Assembly (NCBI RefSeq): GCF_003947455.1
Contig: NZ_QHJH01000003.1
Coordinates: 56,458 to 120,457 of the forward strand
Length of the DNA: 64,000 nt
Direction of reading: 5' to 3'
Source of the DNA: Streptomyces sp. WAC 04229
Lineage (GTDB): Bacteria > Actinomycetota > Actinomycetes > Streptomycetales > Streptomycetaceae
Shown: piece after piece, positions 1 to 8,945 of the stretch
How positions within the stretch are numbered: position 1 is the stretch's first letter
Layout: the number at the start of each line of letters is the position of its first letter
Translations under genes and position numbers: made by a program
Notes under the pieces: generated by a model
Seen by the model: only the letters and a program-made list of their open reading frames with translations
Told to the model about the DNA's origin: nothing
The model's database searches: none

Positions 1-177
1 GCGGAGTACTGCGCACCGCCCCTGACCACCGTCGCCCAGCCCTTCGCGCAGATGGGCGAACTCGCCGTCGCCCACCTGCTGCGCTACATCGCCGCCCCCG
101 AGACGGTGCCCGAACCGGCGTCGGTGGAACCGCGCCTCGTCGTCCGCGCGAGCACGGCGGCACCCGTCAGGGACTGA
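1..177 (+). CDS. LacI-family transcriptional regulator, C-terminal fragment
   Basis: The last 58 residues of a protein whose start lies outside the window. The tail (LTTVAQPFAQMGELAVAHLL, then a run ending LVVRASTAAP) matches the end of the periplasmic-binding-protein-like effector domain of LacI/GalR repressors, where the PF-xxMG-xxA helix is conserved. The DNA-binding part is not visible. It ends 11 bases inside the convergent glycosidase gene and probably regulates a neighbouring sugar operon, but which one cannot be told from this fragment. Confidence 0.8.
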   Translation, partial: AEYCAPPLTTVAQPFAQMGELAVAHLLRYIAAPETVPEPASVEPRLVVRASTAAPVRD

Positions 178-2122
178 GCGGCCCCTCCCCCGGGGCCTGT
201 CGGACGATTCCCAGCGCCGTCCGCAGGGCCAGCGGGGTGGCCGCCGCCCAGGCCTGCGGGGAGCAGGAGTGGGGGTACGGGACCGGTGCGGGGGTCGCGG
301 AGCGGTCGTAGCCGGCCAGGACCTCGGGCAGCCGGTGGCCGTGGTGGGACGCCGCCGCGATCAGGCCGTCGGCGACGGTGCGCACCTCGTCCGCGAGTCC
401 CTGGCGGGCCAGGCCCAGCGCGACGACCGCGTTGTCGTGCGGCCAGGCGCTGCCCCGGTGGTAGGAGAGCGGGTGGTACGGGCGCTGCCCGGCGGCCAGG
501 GTGCGGACGGCCCAGCCGGAGAAGAAGTCCGGCTCCAGCAGCCGCCTGCCCACCCGGCGGCCGCGGTCCTCGTCGAGGATGCCGGACCACAGCAGGTGCC
601 CGGCGTCCGAGGCCAGCGCGTCGACCTGCCGGCCGTCGCCGTCCAGGGCGAGGGCCGGGAAATCCGCCCCGGGCATCCAGAAGTCCGACGTGAAGCGGTC
701 GCGCAGCCCGGCGGCGGTCTCCCGCAGGCGGCGCGCGTAGGGTTCGTCGCCCCAGAGGCCGGCGGCGAGTTCGGCGGTGCGCAGCAGCGCGTCGTAGGCG
801 TAGCCCTGTGCCTCCGAGACCGCGATCGGTCCCTCGGCCTGGGTTCCGTCGGCGAAGCAGACGGCGCCCTCGGAGTCCTTCCAGTTCTGGTTGACCAGAC
901 CGTTCGGGTCGGGGGTGTACACGAGGTAGCCGTGCCGTTCGAGGCCGCCGTCGGTGAGCATCCAGTCGACGGCCCGCCGGGCGTGCCGCTCCAGGCGGAC
1001 GGCGAGGGTGCGGTCGCCGGTCGTCTCGTGGTGGGCGTGGAGCAGCACGAGGAAGAGCGGGGTGGCGTCGACGGCGCCGTAGTAGCGGCCGTACGGGACC
1101 TGCCGGAAGTGGGCGAGTTCGCCGTGGCGGGTCTCGTGGACGATGCGTCCGGGCTGCTCGCCGCTGAAGGGGTCGTGGCGCTCGCCCTGCACGGCGGCGA
1201 GCGCGCTCAGCACGGCGGCCGCCGTCGCGGGCCGGTACGGCAGCAGGAAGTACGAGGTCAGCAGCGAGTCCCGACCGAACAGGGTCATGAACCACGGGAT
1301 TCCCGCAGCGGGGACGCGCAGGTGCTCGCCGTCGACGCCGGTGACCGGGATGGTCAGCAGATCGAGGTCGGCCAGTCCGCGTTCGCAGGTGCGGGTGAGG
1401 TCGTCCGGCGCGGACGCCTGGCCGTGCGCGTGCCGTCGGCCCGTGGCGGGGGCGGCAGGGGTGGAAGCGGTGTGTCCGTGCGGGTGGGCGCGGGCGGTCA
1501 GCCGCACCTCCGCCCGTCCGTGGGCGTCGAGCGGCAGCCGCCAGGACAGGGTCCGGACGGTGGCGTCCCCTTCCGGCTCCGCGGCTCCGGCCGTGTCCGG
1601 GGCGGGGCGGCAGGTGAGTTCCGTACGGGCGTGCCATGCGGCCCGCCGGTAGGTGAAGACCGGCCCGTCGGCGCGGTCGTGGGTCTCGTACTCGGCGCCG
1701 GGCTTGGCGTAGTGGCGGTCGTCGGCGCGGAGTTCGAAGAGGTCGGCGAAGTCGGCGCCGACGGTCAGCTCGACGTGGGCGGTCACGGGGTCGGGGCGGT
1801 TGCTGACCAGGGTCAGGTGCTCGGTGAACGCGCCCGCGGTGACGCTCTGCCGCCGGAAGACGGTGTAGGCGGGCGGGTGGTCCCGGGTGCCCTCGGGGGT
1901 CAGGACGCAGTCGGCCGTGTCGTCGCCGTCCGCCGTGGCGGGCACCAGGACGACGGGCGCGGTGCCGTCGACGGTGAGCCGCCAGCGGCTCAGGTGCCGG
2001 GCGTCCTGGAAGAACAGGCCGTCCGGCGCCGTGCCGCGGGTTCCGGTGATCCCACCGTCGGTGCCGAGCCGTACGAAGGTGGCGTCGCGTACGAGTTGGA
2101 CGCGGGTTTCGGCCGTGGTCAT
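167..2122 (-). CDS. Glycogen-debranching-type glycosidase (amylo-alpha-1,6-glucosidase family)
   Basis: A 651-residue, probably cytoplasmic protein. The N-terminal half (VRLGTDGGITGTRGTAPDGL, then FFQDARHLSRW) is the N-terminal domain of bacterial amylo-alpha-1,6-glucosidases. The C-terminal half holds the (alpha/alpha)6 barrel motifs PWFMTLFGRDSLLTSYFLLP and YHRGSAWPHDNAVVALGLAR. The ATG overlaps the stop of the upstream glycosidase as ATGA, so the two are translationally coupled. It is the last gene of a four-gene leftward operon. True substrate is open: relatives trim branched alpha-glucans, but this operon lacks glycogen genes and may handle a glycoside or oligosaccharide brought in by the neighbouring ABC importer. 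Confidence 0.85.
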   Translation of the reverse strand: MTTAETRVQLVRDATFVRLGTDGGITGTRGTAPDGLFFQDARHLSRWRLTVDGTAPVVLVPATADGDDTADCVLTPEGTRDHPPAYTVFRRQSVTAGAFTEHLTLVSNRPDPVTAHVELTVGADFADLFELRADDRHYAKPGAEYETHDRADGPVFTYRRAAWHARTELTCRPAPDTAGAAEPEGDATVRTLSWRLPLDAHGRAEVRLTARAHPHGHTASTPAAPATGRRHAHGQASAPDDLTRTCERGLADLDLLTIPVTGVDGEHLRVPAAGIPWFMTLFGRDSLLTSYFLLPYRPATAAAVLSALAAVQGERHDPFSGEQPGRIVHETRHGELAHFRQVPYGRYYGAVDATPLFLVLLHAHHETTGDRTLAVRLERHARRAVDWMLTDGGLERHGYLVYTPDPNGLVNQNWKDSEGAVCFADGTQAEGPIAVSEAQGYAYDALLRTAELAAGLWGDEPYARRLRETAAGLRDRFTSDFWMPGADFPALALDGDGRQVDALASDAGHLLWSGILDEDRGRRVGRRLLEPDFFSGWAVRTLAAGQRPYHPLSYHRGSAWPHDNAVVALGLARQGLADEVRTVADGLIAAASHHGHRLPEVLAGYDRSATPAPVPYPHSCSPQAWAAATPLALRTALGIVRQAPGEGPLSP

Positions 2123-3540
2123 GACCGGGCCTCCGCCAGGTCGTGCCCCGTCAGGTCGTACCCCGTCGGGTCGTACCCGGCCGGGTGGCCCGCCGCCGGG
2201 TGTGGGCTCAGCAGGTCGAGGGTGAGGGCGGCCGTCCAGGAGAAGTGCCGGGTGCCGCGGGCCGCTCCGGTGCCGGGGTCGACGTACTCGGCGAACCCCG
2301 AGCGTCCGGCCCGGGCGAGGAAGTCGGCGCGCAGCACGTCGGCGTCCTGCCGCAGGCCGTGGGTGCGCAGTCCCCGCTCGATCAGCCAGGCCGTGTTGAA
2401 CCAGGCGGGGCCGCGCCAGTACCGGGTGGGGTCGAAGGCGGGGCCGGTCAGGTCGTAGCTCGGGACCAGCCGGGTGGCCGGGGCGCTGAAGTGCGGCCCG
2501 GTCAGCGTGGCGTGCAGGCTCCGGACGACGTCCTCGGGCAGGTGCGGGACGAGCAGCGGGACCAGGCCGCTGACGCTCCGTTCGTCGACGTGCGTGCCGG
2601 TGTGCAGGTCGCGGACGCGGAACAGTCCGGCCTCCCCGTCCCACAGACGGTCCACCAGCGCCCGGGTCAGTGCGGCGGCCCGTTCCGTGTGCCGCTCCCC
2701 CGGCAGGCCCAGTTCGCGTGCCGTGGCGGCGAGCGCCAGTTCGCTCACGGCCAGCAGCGCGTTGAAGGACGGGTCCTCCGCGGCGAACCGGTGGGGTGCC
2801 GTCCGGTCGTCGTAGCCGGCCTCCCGGTACTCGGTGGCCAGCCGCACGTAGCGGCCGTAGTCGAGGTCGGTGGGCCGGTCGGCGGGGTGGCCGTGGTCGA
2901 GGTCGGCGCGCCGGAAGGTGCCGGGCGGGCTGGGCTCGATCCGCTGGAGCGCCCGGTCCCAGCAGGGGCTGTTGTCCATGCCGGGTTCCCACGGGTGCAC
3001 GACGGCCGCGAGGCCGCCGCCGCCGAGGTCGCGGCGGTCGAGGAGGTAGTCGTGCCAGGCGGCGAGGCGCGGGTGGACGCGGGCGAGGAACCCGCGGCGG
3101 CGGGACTCGTCCGGGTCGGCGCGGTGCACCAGCCAGGCCGCCAGGGCGTGCACGGGCGGCTGGACGATGCCCGAGGTCTCGGCGGCCGACGGCGCGCCCG
3201 CGGCGCGGCCGGCCCGGGAGGACTGCCAGAAGTCGGGGCTCGGGAAGTAGGCGTCGTGCGGCAGGGCCGGGTTGAAGACGATGTGCGGGACGCGGCCGTC
3301 CGCCCACTGCGCGGCCAGCAGGGACTCCAGTTCGCGCTGGGCGCGGCGCACCGACAGGTGGCGCAGCCCGATGGCGACGAAGGCGGAGTCCCAGCTCCAC
3401 TGGTGCGGGTAGAGCGTGCGGGAGGGGACGGTGGAGGCGCCGGTCCAGTTGTCGAGGAGGACCCGCGCCGCACCGCGCCGCAGGGTCAGGTCTGCGGGCG
3501 CGGCGGGCGCGGGCCGGTCCAGGAGGTCGGGAGAGTTCAC
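2119..3540 (-). CDS. MGH1-like glycoside hydrolase (trehalase/GH63-like fold)
   Basis: A 473-residue enzyme of the (alpha/alpha)6-barrel group that includes mannosylglycerate and glucosylglycerate hydrolases. The diagnostic stretch is LYPHQWSWDSAFVAIGLRHL near residues 40-65, followed by RVPHIVFNPALPHDAYFPSP; WRGPAWFNTAWLIERGL lies near the C-terminus. The start is taken as GTG at 3540, which overlaps the upstream stop as GTGA. A longer in-frame start at 3609 would lie inside the isomerase gene. No signal peptide is seen, so it should act on an imported glycoside. Family assignment is firm, substrate unknown. Confidence 0.8.
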   Translation of the reverse strand: MNSPDLLDRPAPAAPADLTLRRGAARVLLDNWTGASTVPSRTLYPHQWSWDSAFVAIGLRHLSVRRAQRELESLLAAQWADGRVPHIVFNPALPHDAYFPSPDFWQSSRAGRAAGAPSAAETSGIVQPPVHALAAWLVHRADPDESRRRGFLARVHPRLAAWHDYLLDRRDLGGGGLAAVVHPWEPGMDNSPCWDRALQRIEPSPPGTFRRADLDHGHPADRPTDLDYGRYVRLATEYREAGYDDRTAPHRFAAEDPSFNALLAVSELALAATARELGLPGERHTERAAALTRALVDRLWDGEAGLFRVRDLHTGTHVDERSVSGLVPLLVPHLPEDVVRSLHATLTGPHFSAPATRLVPSYDLTGPAFDPTRYWRGPAWFNTAWLIERGLRTHGLRQDADVLRADFLARAGRSGFAEYVDPGTGAARGTRHFSWTAALTLDLLSPHPAAGHPAGYDPTGYDLTGHDLAEARS

Positions 3541-4337
3541 GCGCCGGACCTCGCGAGGAAGCCGGGGACGGAGCGCACGGCGTCCAGGGGGTCGCCGGTC
3601 AGCCGGCATTCGAGGGCGAGGTGGCCGTCGTAGCCGATGGTGTGCAGGGCACCGAGCCAGGCGGGCCAGTCGAGGTGTCCGGCACCGGGCTGGAAGCGGT
3701 TGGAGTCGGAGACCTGGGCGTGGCCGATGACGTCGGCGTGGGCGACGATCGCGGCGGCGGGGTCGGTCTCCTCGATGTTCATGTGGTAGCTGTCGATGCC
3801 GATCCGGACCGAGTCGAGGCCGACGGCGCGGATCAGGTCGGCGGCCTGGTCGAGCCGGTTGACCATGTGGTCCTCGTAGCGGTTGAGCGGCTCCAGGAAG
3901 AGCGTGACGCCCTCCTTGCGGGCGTGCTCGCCGAGTTCGGTGAGACCGGCGAGGAGCACCTCGCGGTCCTCCTCCTCGGTGCGCGGGGGCTCGAAGGGCG
4001 GCAGCCGGCGGGAGAACATGCCGTACGAGGCGGGCGTCTGGGCGCCCACACCGCCGATCTCGGCGATGACGGTGAGCTGGGACTTCATCTGGGCGACGGC
4101 ATCGCGGCGGACGTCCTCGTCGAAGGCGCCGAGGAAGTGCAGCATGTCGACGCAGACGGTCGGCATGACGACGCCGTCCTCGCGGGCCTGCTTCAGTTCA
4201 CCGAGGCGGGAGGCGAAGTGGAAGTCGCCCTTGCCGCGCAGTTCGATCGCGTCGTACCCGGCCTGCCGGGCGAAGTCCCACTTGGCCTGGAGGGTCTCCC
4301 CGGGCAGCAGCTGTTCCTGGACGGCGGTCTTGAGCAT
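3537..4337 (-). CDS. Sugar phosphate isomerase/epimerase-like TIM-barrel protein
   Basis: A 266-residue xylose-isomerase-like / AP-endonuclease-2 barrel. Features include AGYDAIELRG at strand 2, LFLEPLNRYEDHMVN (a metal-ligand Glu), RIGIDSYHMNIEETDP (Asp/His ligands), GHAQVSDSNRFQPGAGHLDW and a C-terminal LALECRL Glu. These four acidic/His positions typically bind one divalent metal. Upstream GAAAGG is a plausible ribosome binding site. Members of this family act on ketoses, inosose-type intermediates or 3-keto-glycosides. The two sugar oxidoreductases in the same island favour a keto-sugar substrate, but that is inference. Confidence 0.8.
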   Translation of the reverse strand: MLKTAVQEQLLPGETLQAKWDFARQAGYDAIELRGKGDFHFASRLGELKQAREDGVVMPTVCVDMLHFLGAFDEDVRRDAVAQMKSQLTVIAEIGGVGAQTPASYGMFSRRLPPFEPPRTEEEDREVLLAGLTELGEHARKEGVTLFLEPLNRYEDHMVNRLDQAADLIRAVGLDSVRIGIDSYHMNIEETDPAAAIVAHADVIGHAQVSDSNRFQPGAGHLDWPAWLGALHTIGYDGHLALECRLTGDPLDAVRSVPGFLARSGA

Positions 4338-4378
4338 GGGGGGCCTTTCGGAAAATACCGGTCGCGAAGGAGCGGGGC

Positions 4379-5470
4379 TCAGAATTCGAGGACGACCTGC
4401 AGCGCCTCGGCGGGCCGCTCGTCCAGCAGTACGTAGGCGTCGGCCGCGTCGGCGACGGGGACGACGTGGCTCACCAGGGCGTCGACGTCGACCTGGCCCT
4501 CGGCGACCAGGCGGAGGAAGGTCTGCTGGAGGCGTTCGACGGTCCAGCGGTTGGAGAGCTGCGGTGGGACGCCGCCGATCTGGGAGCAGATCAGCTGGAC
4601 CCGGTTGTGGTGGAACTCGTCGCCGAGCCGCAGGCCGATGCCGTCGCCCTGGTAGAAGCCGGAGGCCACCACGCGCCCGCCGGCGGCGACCGAGCGCAGC
4701 GCCTCGTGCAGGGCCGGGTAGGCGCCGCTGATCTCGATGGCGAGGTCGGCGCCGAGGCCGCAGGTGGCCTCGCGGACGCGTTCGGCGACGGCGTCGGTGC
4801 GGGCGTTGAGGGTGTGCTGGGCGCCGTACCGCTTCGCGGTCTCCAGGCGGCCGTCGAGGGCGTCCACCGCGGTGACGCGGGCGCCGCTGAGCCGGGCGAG
4901 CCGGGTGGTGAGCAGGCCGATGACGCCCTGCCCGAACACGGCGACGTCCTCGCCGAGGTGGATGTCACCGGCCAGGACGGCGTTGTAGGCGATGGCGCCG
5001 ACCCGGGCGAAGGCGCCGGCCAGCGGTTCGAGGCCGGCCGGGAGGGTGTGGCCGATCATGCGCTCGGCGGGCACGATGCCCTCGCTGCGGTGGCCCCAGA
5101 TGCCCCACACCAGGTCGCCGGCGACCGGCAGGCCGGGGGTGCCGGCCAGCTCCGGGGAGACCTCGACGACCTCGCCGACCTCGGAGTAGCCCCAGCCGGC
5201 CACCGGGTACTCGATGCCGGGCGCGCCGTCGCGGAAGAGCCGCGCCTCGGGGTCCCAGGTCCGGGTCAGATACGGGTTGGTGCCGCGGTAGGCGGTGAGT
5301 TCGGTGCCGGCCGAGATGCCCGAGTACCGGGTGCGGACGCGCAGGTGGCCGGGCGGCAGTTCGGCCCTGGCGTGCTCGGCGACCTCGACCTGGCGGGGGC
5401 CGGTGAACTGGACCACCCGCTCCACGGACGGCACGGGCGACGCTGCTGACTTCGGCGACACGGATGACAC
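4379..5470 (-). CDS. Zinc-type alcohol/sugar dehydrogenase (MDR superfamily)
   Basis: A 363-residue medium-chain dehydrogenase. The N-terminal catalytic domain has SGISAGTEL and PVAGWGYSEVGEVVEV; the Rossmann domain carries VAVFGQGVIGLLTTRLARLSG (NAD(P)-binding GxGxxG). The usual structural-zinc cysteine cluster is absent, as in several sugar and polyol dehydrogenases of this superfamily. It is the first gene of the leftward operon, 41 bp before the isomerase. It probably oxidises or reduces a sugar or polyol derived from the glycosides cut by the downstream hydrolases. The start at 5470 sits just below a strong promoter. Confidence 0.8.
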   Translation of the reverse strand: MSSVSPKSAASPVPSVERVVQFTGPRQVEVAEHARAELPPGHLRVRTRYSGISAGTELTAYRGTNPYLTRTWDPEARLFRDGAPGIEYPVAGWGYSEVGEVVEVSPELAGTPGLPVAGDLVWGIWGHRSEGIVPAERMIGHTLPAGLEPLAGAFARVGAIAYNAVLAGDIHLGEDVAVFGQGVIGLLTTRLARLSGARVTAVDALDGRLETAKRYGAQHTLNARTDAVAERVREATCGLGADLAIEISGAYPALHEALRSVAAGGRVVASGFYQGDGIGLRLGDEFHHNRVQLICSQIGGVPPQLSNRWTVERLQQTFLRLVAEGQVDVDALVSHVVPVADAADAYVLLDERPAEALQVVLEF

Positions 5471-5499
5471 GGAGGGCTCCGGAAGGGTTGCTGATGCGG

Positions 5500-5539
5500 T
5501 TGCGTCGACAATATCCGCAACTTATGTCTTGTCAACAAG
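5500..5539. promoter_or_regulatory. Two operator-like inverted repeats between the divergent sugar operons
   Basis: TTGCG (5500-5504) and CGCAA (5516-5520) form an inverted repeat with an 11-base spacer that covers the -10 box. CTTGT-CA-ACAAG (5528-5539) is a second inverted repeat over the -35 box. Their placement on the only strong promoter suggests repressor sites, most likely for the ROK regulator or the truncated LacI-type regulator of this island. The pairing of protein and site is inference. Confidence 0.45.
5508..5535 (-). promoter_or_regulatory. Sigma-70-type promoter for the leftward sugar operon
   Basis: On the minus strand a perfect -35 TTGACA (5535-5530) is followed after 16 bp by TATTGT (5513-5508), matching the TAnnnT form of streptomycete HrdB promoters. 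It lies 38 bases before the dehydrogenase start. Confidence 0.6.
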
Positions 5540-5595
5540 CAAAAGTGATGCTGTGATGCGTGGCGAGCAGACGTAAGCCGGAACGAGGACACTCA

Positions 5596-6999
5596 ATGCG
5601 CATCAGGACCCTGCGGTCGAGGACGACCGCGGTCGGCGTCACGGCGGCCCTGGGAGTAGGGCTGCTCTCGGGCTGCGCGGGCAGCACCGGGCCCGGCAGG
5701 CCGGACCGTGAGATCACGGTCTGGTCCCAGGAGAACCTCCCCGACCGGGTCGCGGCGACGCGGAAGGTCGTCGACGGCTTCGAGAAGAAGACCGGGATCA
5801 AGGTCAAACTCGTCGGGGTCGACGAGGCCCAGATGCCGCAGCTGATCATGTCGGCGGCGGCCTCGGGCACGCTGCCCGACGTCATCGGCGCCGCCCCCAT
5901 GGGCCAGGTCTGGCAGATGTACACCAACGGCCTGCTGAACACCGACATCCCGAAGCGGATCGTCGGCGAACTGGGCCGGGACACGTTCAACGCCAACGCG
6001 CTGGAGCTGACCTCAGACGGCGCCACCAGCCTCGGCGTGCCCTCCGACGCCTGGCTCCAGTTGCTGGTCTACCGCAAGGACCAGTTGGCGCAGAAGGGCC
6101 TGCCGGCGCCCGACACGTACGCGAAGACGCTGGCCGCCGCCAAGGCGCTGACCACCAGGGGCCACGACGGCATCTCGGCGGCCACCGACCCGAGCGACGT
6201 CTTCACCTCGCAGAGCTTCGAGAGCGTCGCCCTCGCCAACGACTGCCAACTGGTCGACGACCGGCACGAGGTCGCCCTCGACTCCCCGCGGTGCGAGACC
6301 GCCTTCCGCACCTACGACCAGCTGGCCCGCGCCTACGGGGCGCCCGGCACCCAGACCGTGGACTCCACCCGGGCCACCTACTTCGCCGGCCGCTCCTCGA
6401 TGGTCGTCTGGTCCTCGTTCCTGCTCGACGAACTCGCCGGCCTGCGCAAGGACGCCCTGCCCAGCTGCCCGCAGTGCGCGAAGGACCCCCAGTACCTGTC
6501 GGACAACAGCGGCATCGTCACCGCGATGAAGGGCCCCGACGCCGAGGAGGCGGCCCAGTTCGGCGAGATCACGTCCTGGGTGGCCACCAAGACCGCCGAG
6601 ACCGCGGCGTCCCGCGAGTTCATCGAGTACATGATGGGCACCGGCTACGAGTCCTGGTTCGGCATGGCACCCGAGGGCAAGATCCCGGTCCGCAAGGGCA
6701 CGGCCGCCGACCCTCGGCGCTACCTCGAATCGTGGCGCCACAGCGAGATCGGCGTCGACACCCGCAAGCCGCTGGACGAGGTCTTCCCCGACAGCCTGCT
6801 CGACCAGCTCGCCGACGGCGTCAGCAACATGCGCCGCTGGGGCATCTCCCAGGGCGAGGGAGCCCTGGTCGGGGCCACCAACGGCGAACTGCCCGTACCG
6901 AAGGCGGTCGGCGCCATGACCAGCGGCCAGCGCTCACCGTCCGAGGCGGCGCGCGACGCCGCCGAAGAGGTCGCCGCCCTGAAGAACTCCTTGCAGTAG
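5596..6999 (+). CDS. Sugar ABC transporter substrate-binding lipoprotein
   Basis: A 467-residue extracytoplasmic solute-binding protein of the MalE/UgpB class. The start ATG at 5596 follows a GAGG box and opens a lipoprotein signal peptide with the lipobox LLSGC. The mature part begins with ITVWSQENLPDRVAA and contains KTGIKVKLVG, typical of carbohydrate binders. It is the first gene of a rightward operon with two permeases. No ATPase gene is present; streptomycete sugar importers commonly share the MsiK ATPase encoded elsewhere, which may be so here. An unusual CQLVDDRHEVALDSPRC segment could form a disulfide. Confidence 0.9.
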   Translation: MRIRTLRSRTTAVGVTAALGVGLLSGCAGSTGPGRPDREITVWSQENLPDRVAATRKVVDGFEKKTGIKVKLVGVDEAQMPQLIMSAAASGTLPDVIGAAPMGQVWQMYTNGLLNTDIPKRIVGELGRDTFNANALELTSDGATSLGVPSDAWLQLLVYRKDQLAQKGLPAPDTYAKTLAAAKALTTRGHDGISAATDPSDVFTSQSFESVALANDCQLVDDRHEVALDSPRCETAFRTYDQLARAYGAPGTQTVDSTRATYFAGRSSMVVWSSFLLDELAGLRKDALPSCPQCAKDPQYLSDNSGIVTAMKGPDAEEAAQFGEITSWVATKTAETAASREFIEYMMGTGYESWFGMAPEGKIPVRKGTAADPRRYLESWRHSEIGVDTRKPLDEVFPDSLLDQLADGVSNMRRWGISQGEGALVGATNGELPVPKAVGAMTSGQRSPSEAARDAAEEVAALKNSLQ

Positions 7000-7029
7000 C
7001 CGCCCGCCTGCACCTCACGAAGGTCCCTC

Positions 7030-8049
7030 ATGACTACAGCTCCAGCCGGCGCACCGCAGCGCCGGGACTCCAGCCCCCGGTCCACCGGCCGGTCCGCCCC
7101 CTCGGGCCGCCGGCCGATGACCGCCAGCCGGCGGGCCAACCGGGCGGGACTCGCGTTCGTCTCCCCCACCTTCCTCGTGGTCCTCGTGGTGGTCGTGCTG
7201 CCCATCGCCTGGACCGTGCTGCTCGCCTTCCAGAAGGCCCGGCTCGTCGACATCCAGGGCATGAGCCTGTTCGGCAACTGGTCCCTGGACAACTTCGCGC
7301 AGGTCTTCGACTCGGCCGGCTTCTGGTCCAGCCTGGGCACCACGCTGCTGTACACGGCCGGCTCCACCGTCGGCTCCGTCGTCCTCGGCCTGATCGCCGC
7401 GCTCGCGCTGCGCAAGCCGTTCAAGGGACGCGGGCTGCTGCGCGCGGCGATGCTGCTGCCGTACGTCGCACCCGTCGTCGCCGTGGCCTTCGTCTGGGAG
7501 GTCGCGCTCAGCCCCCAGTACGGCGTGGTCAACGACTGGGGCAAGCGGTTGTTCGGCTGGGACGACCCGATCGCCTTCCTGTCCACCCGGGAGTACGAAG
7601 TCCACCTGCTGGGCCTGCACTTCGACATCCCGCTGGCGCTGCTGACCGTCATCGTCTTCGAGTGCTGGCGCTACTTCCCGTTCGCGTTCCTCTTCATCCT
7701 GGCGCGGCTGCAGGCGGTGCCCGACACGCTGGAGGAGGCGGCGCTGGTGGACGGGGCCACCCCGACCCAGCGGTTCCGGCACGTGCTGCTTCCCCAGCTG
7801 ATGCCGGTCATCGCGCTGCTGTGCGTCCTGCGCTTCATCATGACGTTCAACAAGTTCGACGACGTGTACCTGCTCACCGGCGGCGGCGCAGGCACCGACG
7901 TGGCCGCCGTGCGTGTCTACGACTTCCTCACCGCCCGCTACGACGTGGGAGCCGCGGCCGCCCAGGCGCTCGTCCTGGCCGTCTCGCTGATGATCCTGCT
8001 GGGCTTCTACTTCAAGTTCTTCGGCAACAAGGTCCAGGAGGAAGCGTGA
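7030..8049 (+). CDS. Sugar ABC transporter permease (MalF/UgpA type)
   Basis: A 339-residue inner-membrane protein with about six hydrophobic helices, the first at FLVVLVVVVLPIAWTVLLAF. The EAA loop that contacts the ATPase is EEAALVDGATPTQRFRHVLL-P. The N-terminal 40 residues are Ser/Pro/Arg-rich and cytosolic. It follows the binding-protein gene by 30 bp with a GAAGG box, and its stop overlaps the next permease start as GTGA. Confidence 0.92.
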   Translation: MTTAPAGAPQRRDSSPRSTGRSAPSGRRPMTASRRANRAGLAFVSPTFLVVLVVVVLPIAWTVLLAFQKARLVDIQGMSLFGNWSLDNFAQVFDSAGFWSSLGTTLLYTAGSTVGSVVLGLIAALALRKPFKGRGLLRAAMLLPYVAPVVAVAFVWEVALSPQYGVVNDWGKRLFGWDDPIAFLSTREYEVHLLGLHFDIPLALLTVIVFECWRYFPFAFLFILARLQAVPDTLEEAALVDGATPTQRFRHVLLPQLMPVIALLCVLRFIMTFNKFDDVYLLTGGGAGTDVAAVRVYDFLTARYDVGAAAAQALVLAVSLMILLGFYFKFFGNKVQEEA

Positions 8050-8930
8050 CGCGCAAGGCGGCCCTGTCCCGGGCCCAGTTCGAGGAGCGGTTCTTCGGCG
8101 TACTGCGCTGGTTCGTCATCGCGTTCCTCGCGGTGATCACCCTGCTGCCGTTCTACTACATGGTGCTGCTGTCGCTGAAGCCCATCGACGCGCTCCTGCT
8201 CGACCCCGGATCCCTGTGGATCTCGGCGAAGGACTTCACCCTCTCCACCTACCAGGACGTGCTGCGCTCCACCTCCGACGGCGGCCAGGGCTTCCTGAAG
8301 TTCCTGCGCAACTCCGCCCTGGTCTCCCTCGGCACGGTGGTGCTCACCCTGGTGGCGGCGGTGCCCGGCGCCTACGCGATCAGCCGCCTGAAGTTCTTCG
8401 GCCACCGGCAGGTCAGCGCGCTGTTCCTGGCGGTCTACATGTTCCCGGCGACGCTGCTGGCCGTGCCGCTCTTCGTCATCTTCGCCCGGATCGGGCTCTC
8501 CTCCAGCCTGGTCGGCCTCGCCATCGTCTACGTCGCCCAGACCGTGCCGGTGTCGATCTACATGCTGAAGAACTACCTCGTCACCATCCCGGCCTCGATC
8601 GAGGAGGCGGCCGCGCTCGACGGGTGCTCCCGGCTGCAGACCGTCCGCAAGGTGATCCTGCCGCTCGCCCTGCCCTCGCTGATGGCGACCGGCCTCTACG
8701 TCTTCATGATCGCCTGGAACGAGTTCCTGTTCGCGCTGCTGTTCCTGGCCGCCGACCCCGGCCAGTGGACCGTCTCCCTGGGACTGGCCCAGCTGTCCAA
8801 CGGCATCGAGGTGCCCAAGACCGTCCTGATGGCCGGTTCCGTGGTGCTGACGATCCCCGTGGTACTTCTGTTCTTCGCCGCCGAACGCCTGCTCACCGAG
8901 GGGCTGACCAGCGGTGCCGACAAGAGCTGA
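8046..8930 (+). CDS. Sugar ABC transporter permease (MalG/UgpE type)
   Basis: A 294-residue permease starting at GTG 8046, chosen because it overlaps the preceding stop by four bases. The first helix is FVIAFLAVITLLPFYYMVLL; the EAA motif is EEAAALDGCSRLQTVRKVIL-PLALP. It forms the heterodimeric membrane channel with the preceding permease. The operon continues into the ROK regulator 15 bp downstream. Confidence 0.92.
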   Translation: MTRKAALSRAQFEERFFGVLRWFVIAFLAVITLLPFYYMVLLSLKPIDALLLDPGSLWISAKDFTLSTYQDVLRSTSDGGQGFLKFLRNSALVSLGTVVLTLVAAVPGAYAISRLKFFGHRQVSALFLAVYMFPATLLAVPLFVIFARIGLSSSLVGLAIVYVAQTVPVSIYMLKNYLVTIPASIEEAAALDGCSRLQTVRKVILPLALPSLMATGLYVFMIAWNEFLFALLFLAADPGQWTVSLGLAQLSNGIEVPKTVLMAGSVVLTIPVVLLFFAAERLLTEGLTSGADKS

Positions 8931-8945
8931 GCCGTGGGGGACTCC

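Noticed and set aside
269..2458. Long open frame on the plus strand (729 codons)
   Set aside because: It is antisense to two well-supported glycosidase genes; composition is Gly/Val/Arg-biased as expected for the opposite strand of a high-GC gene.
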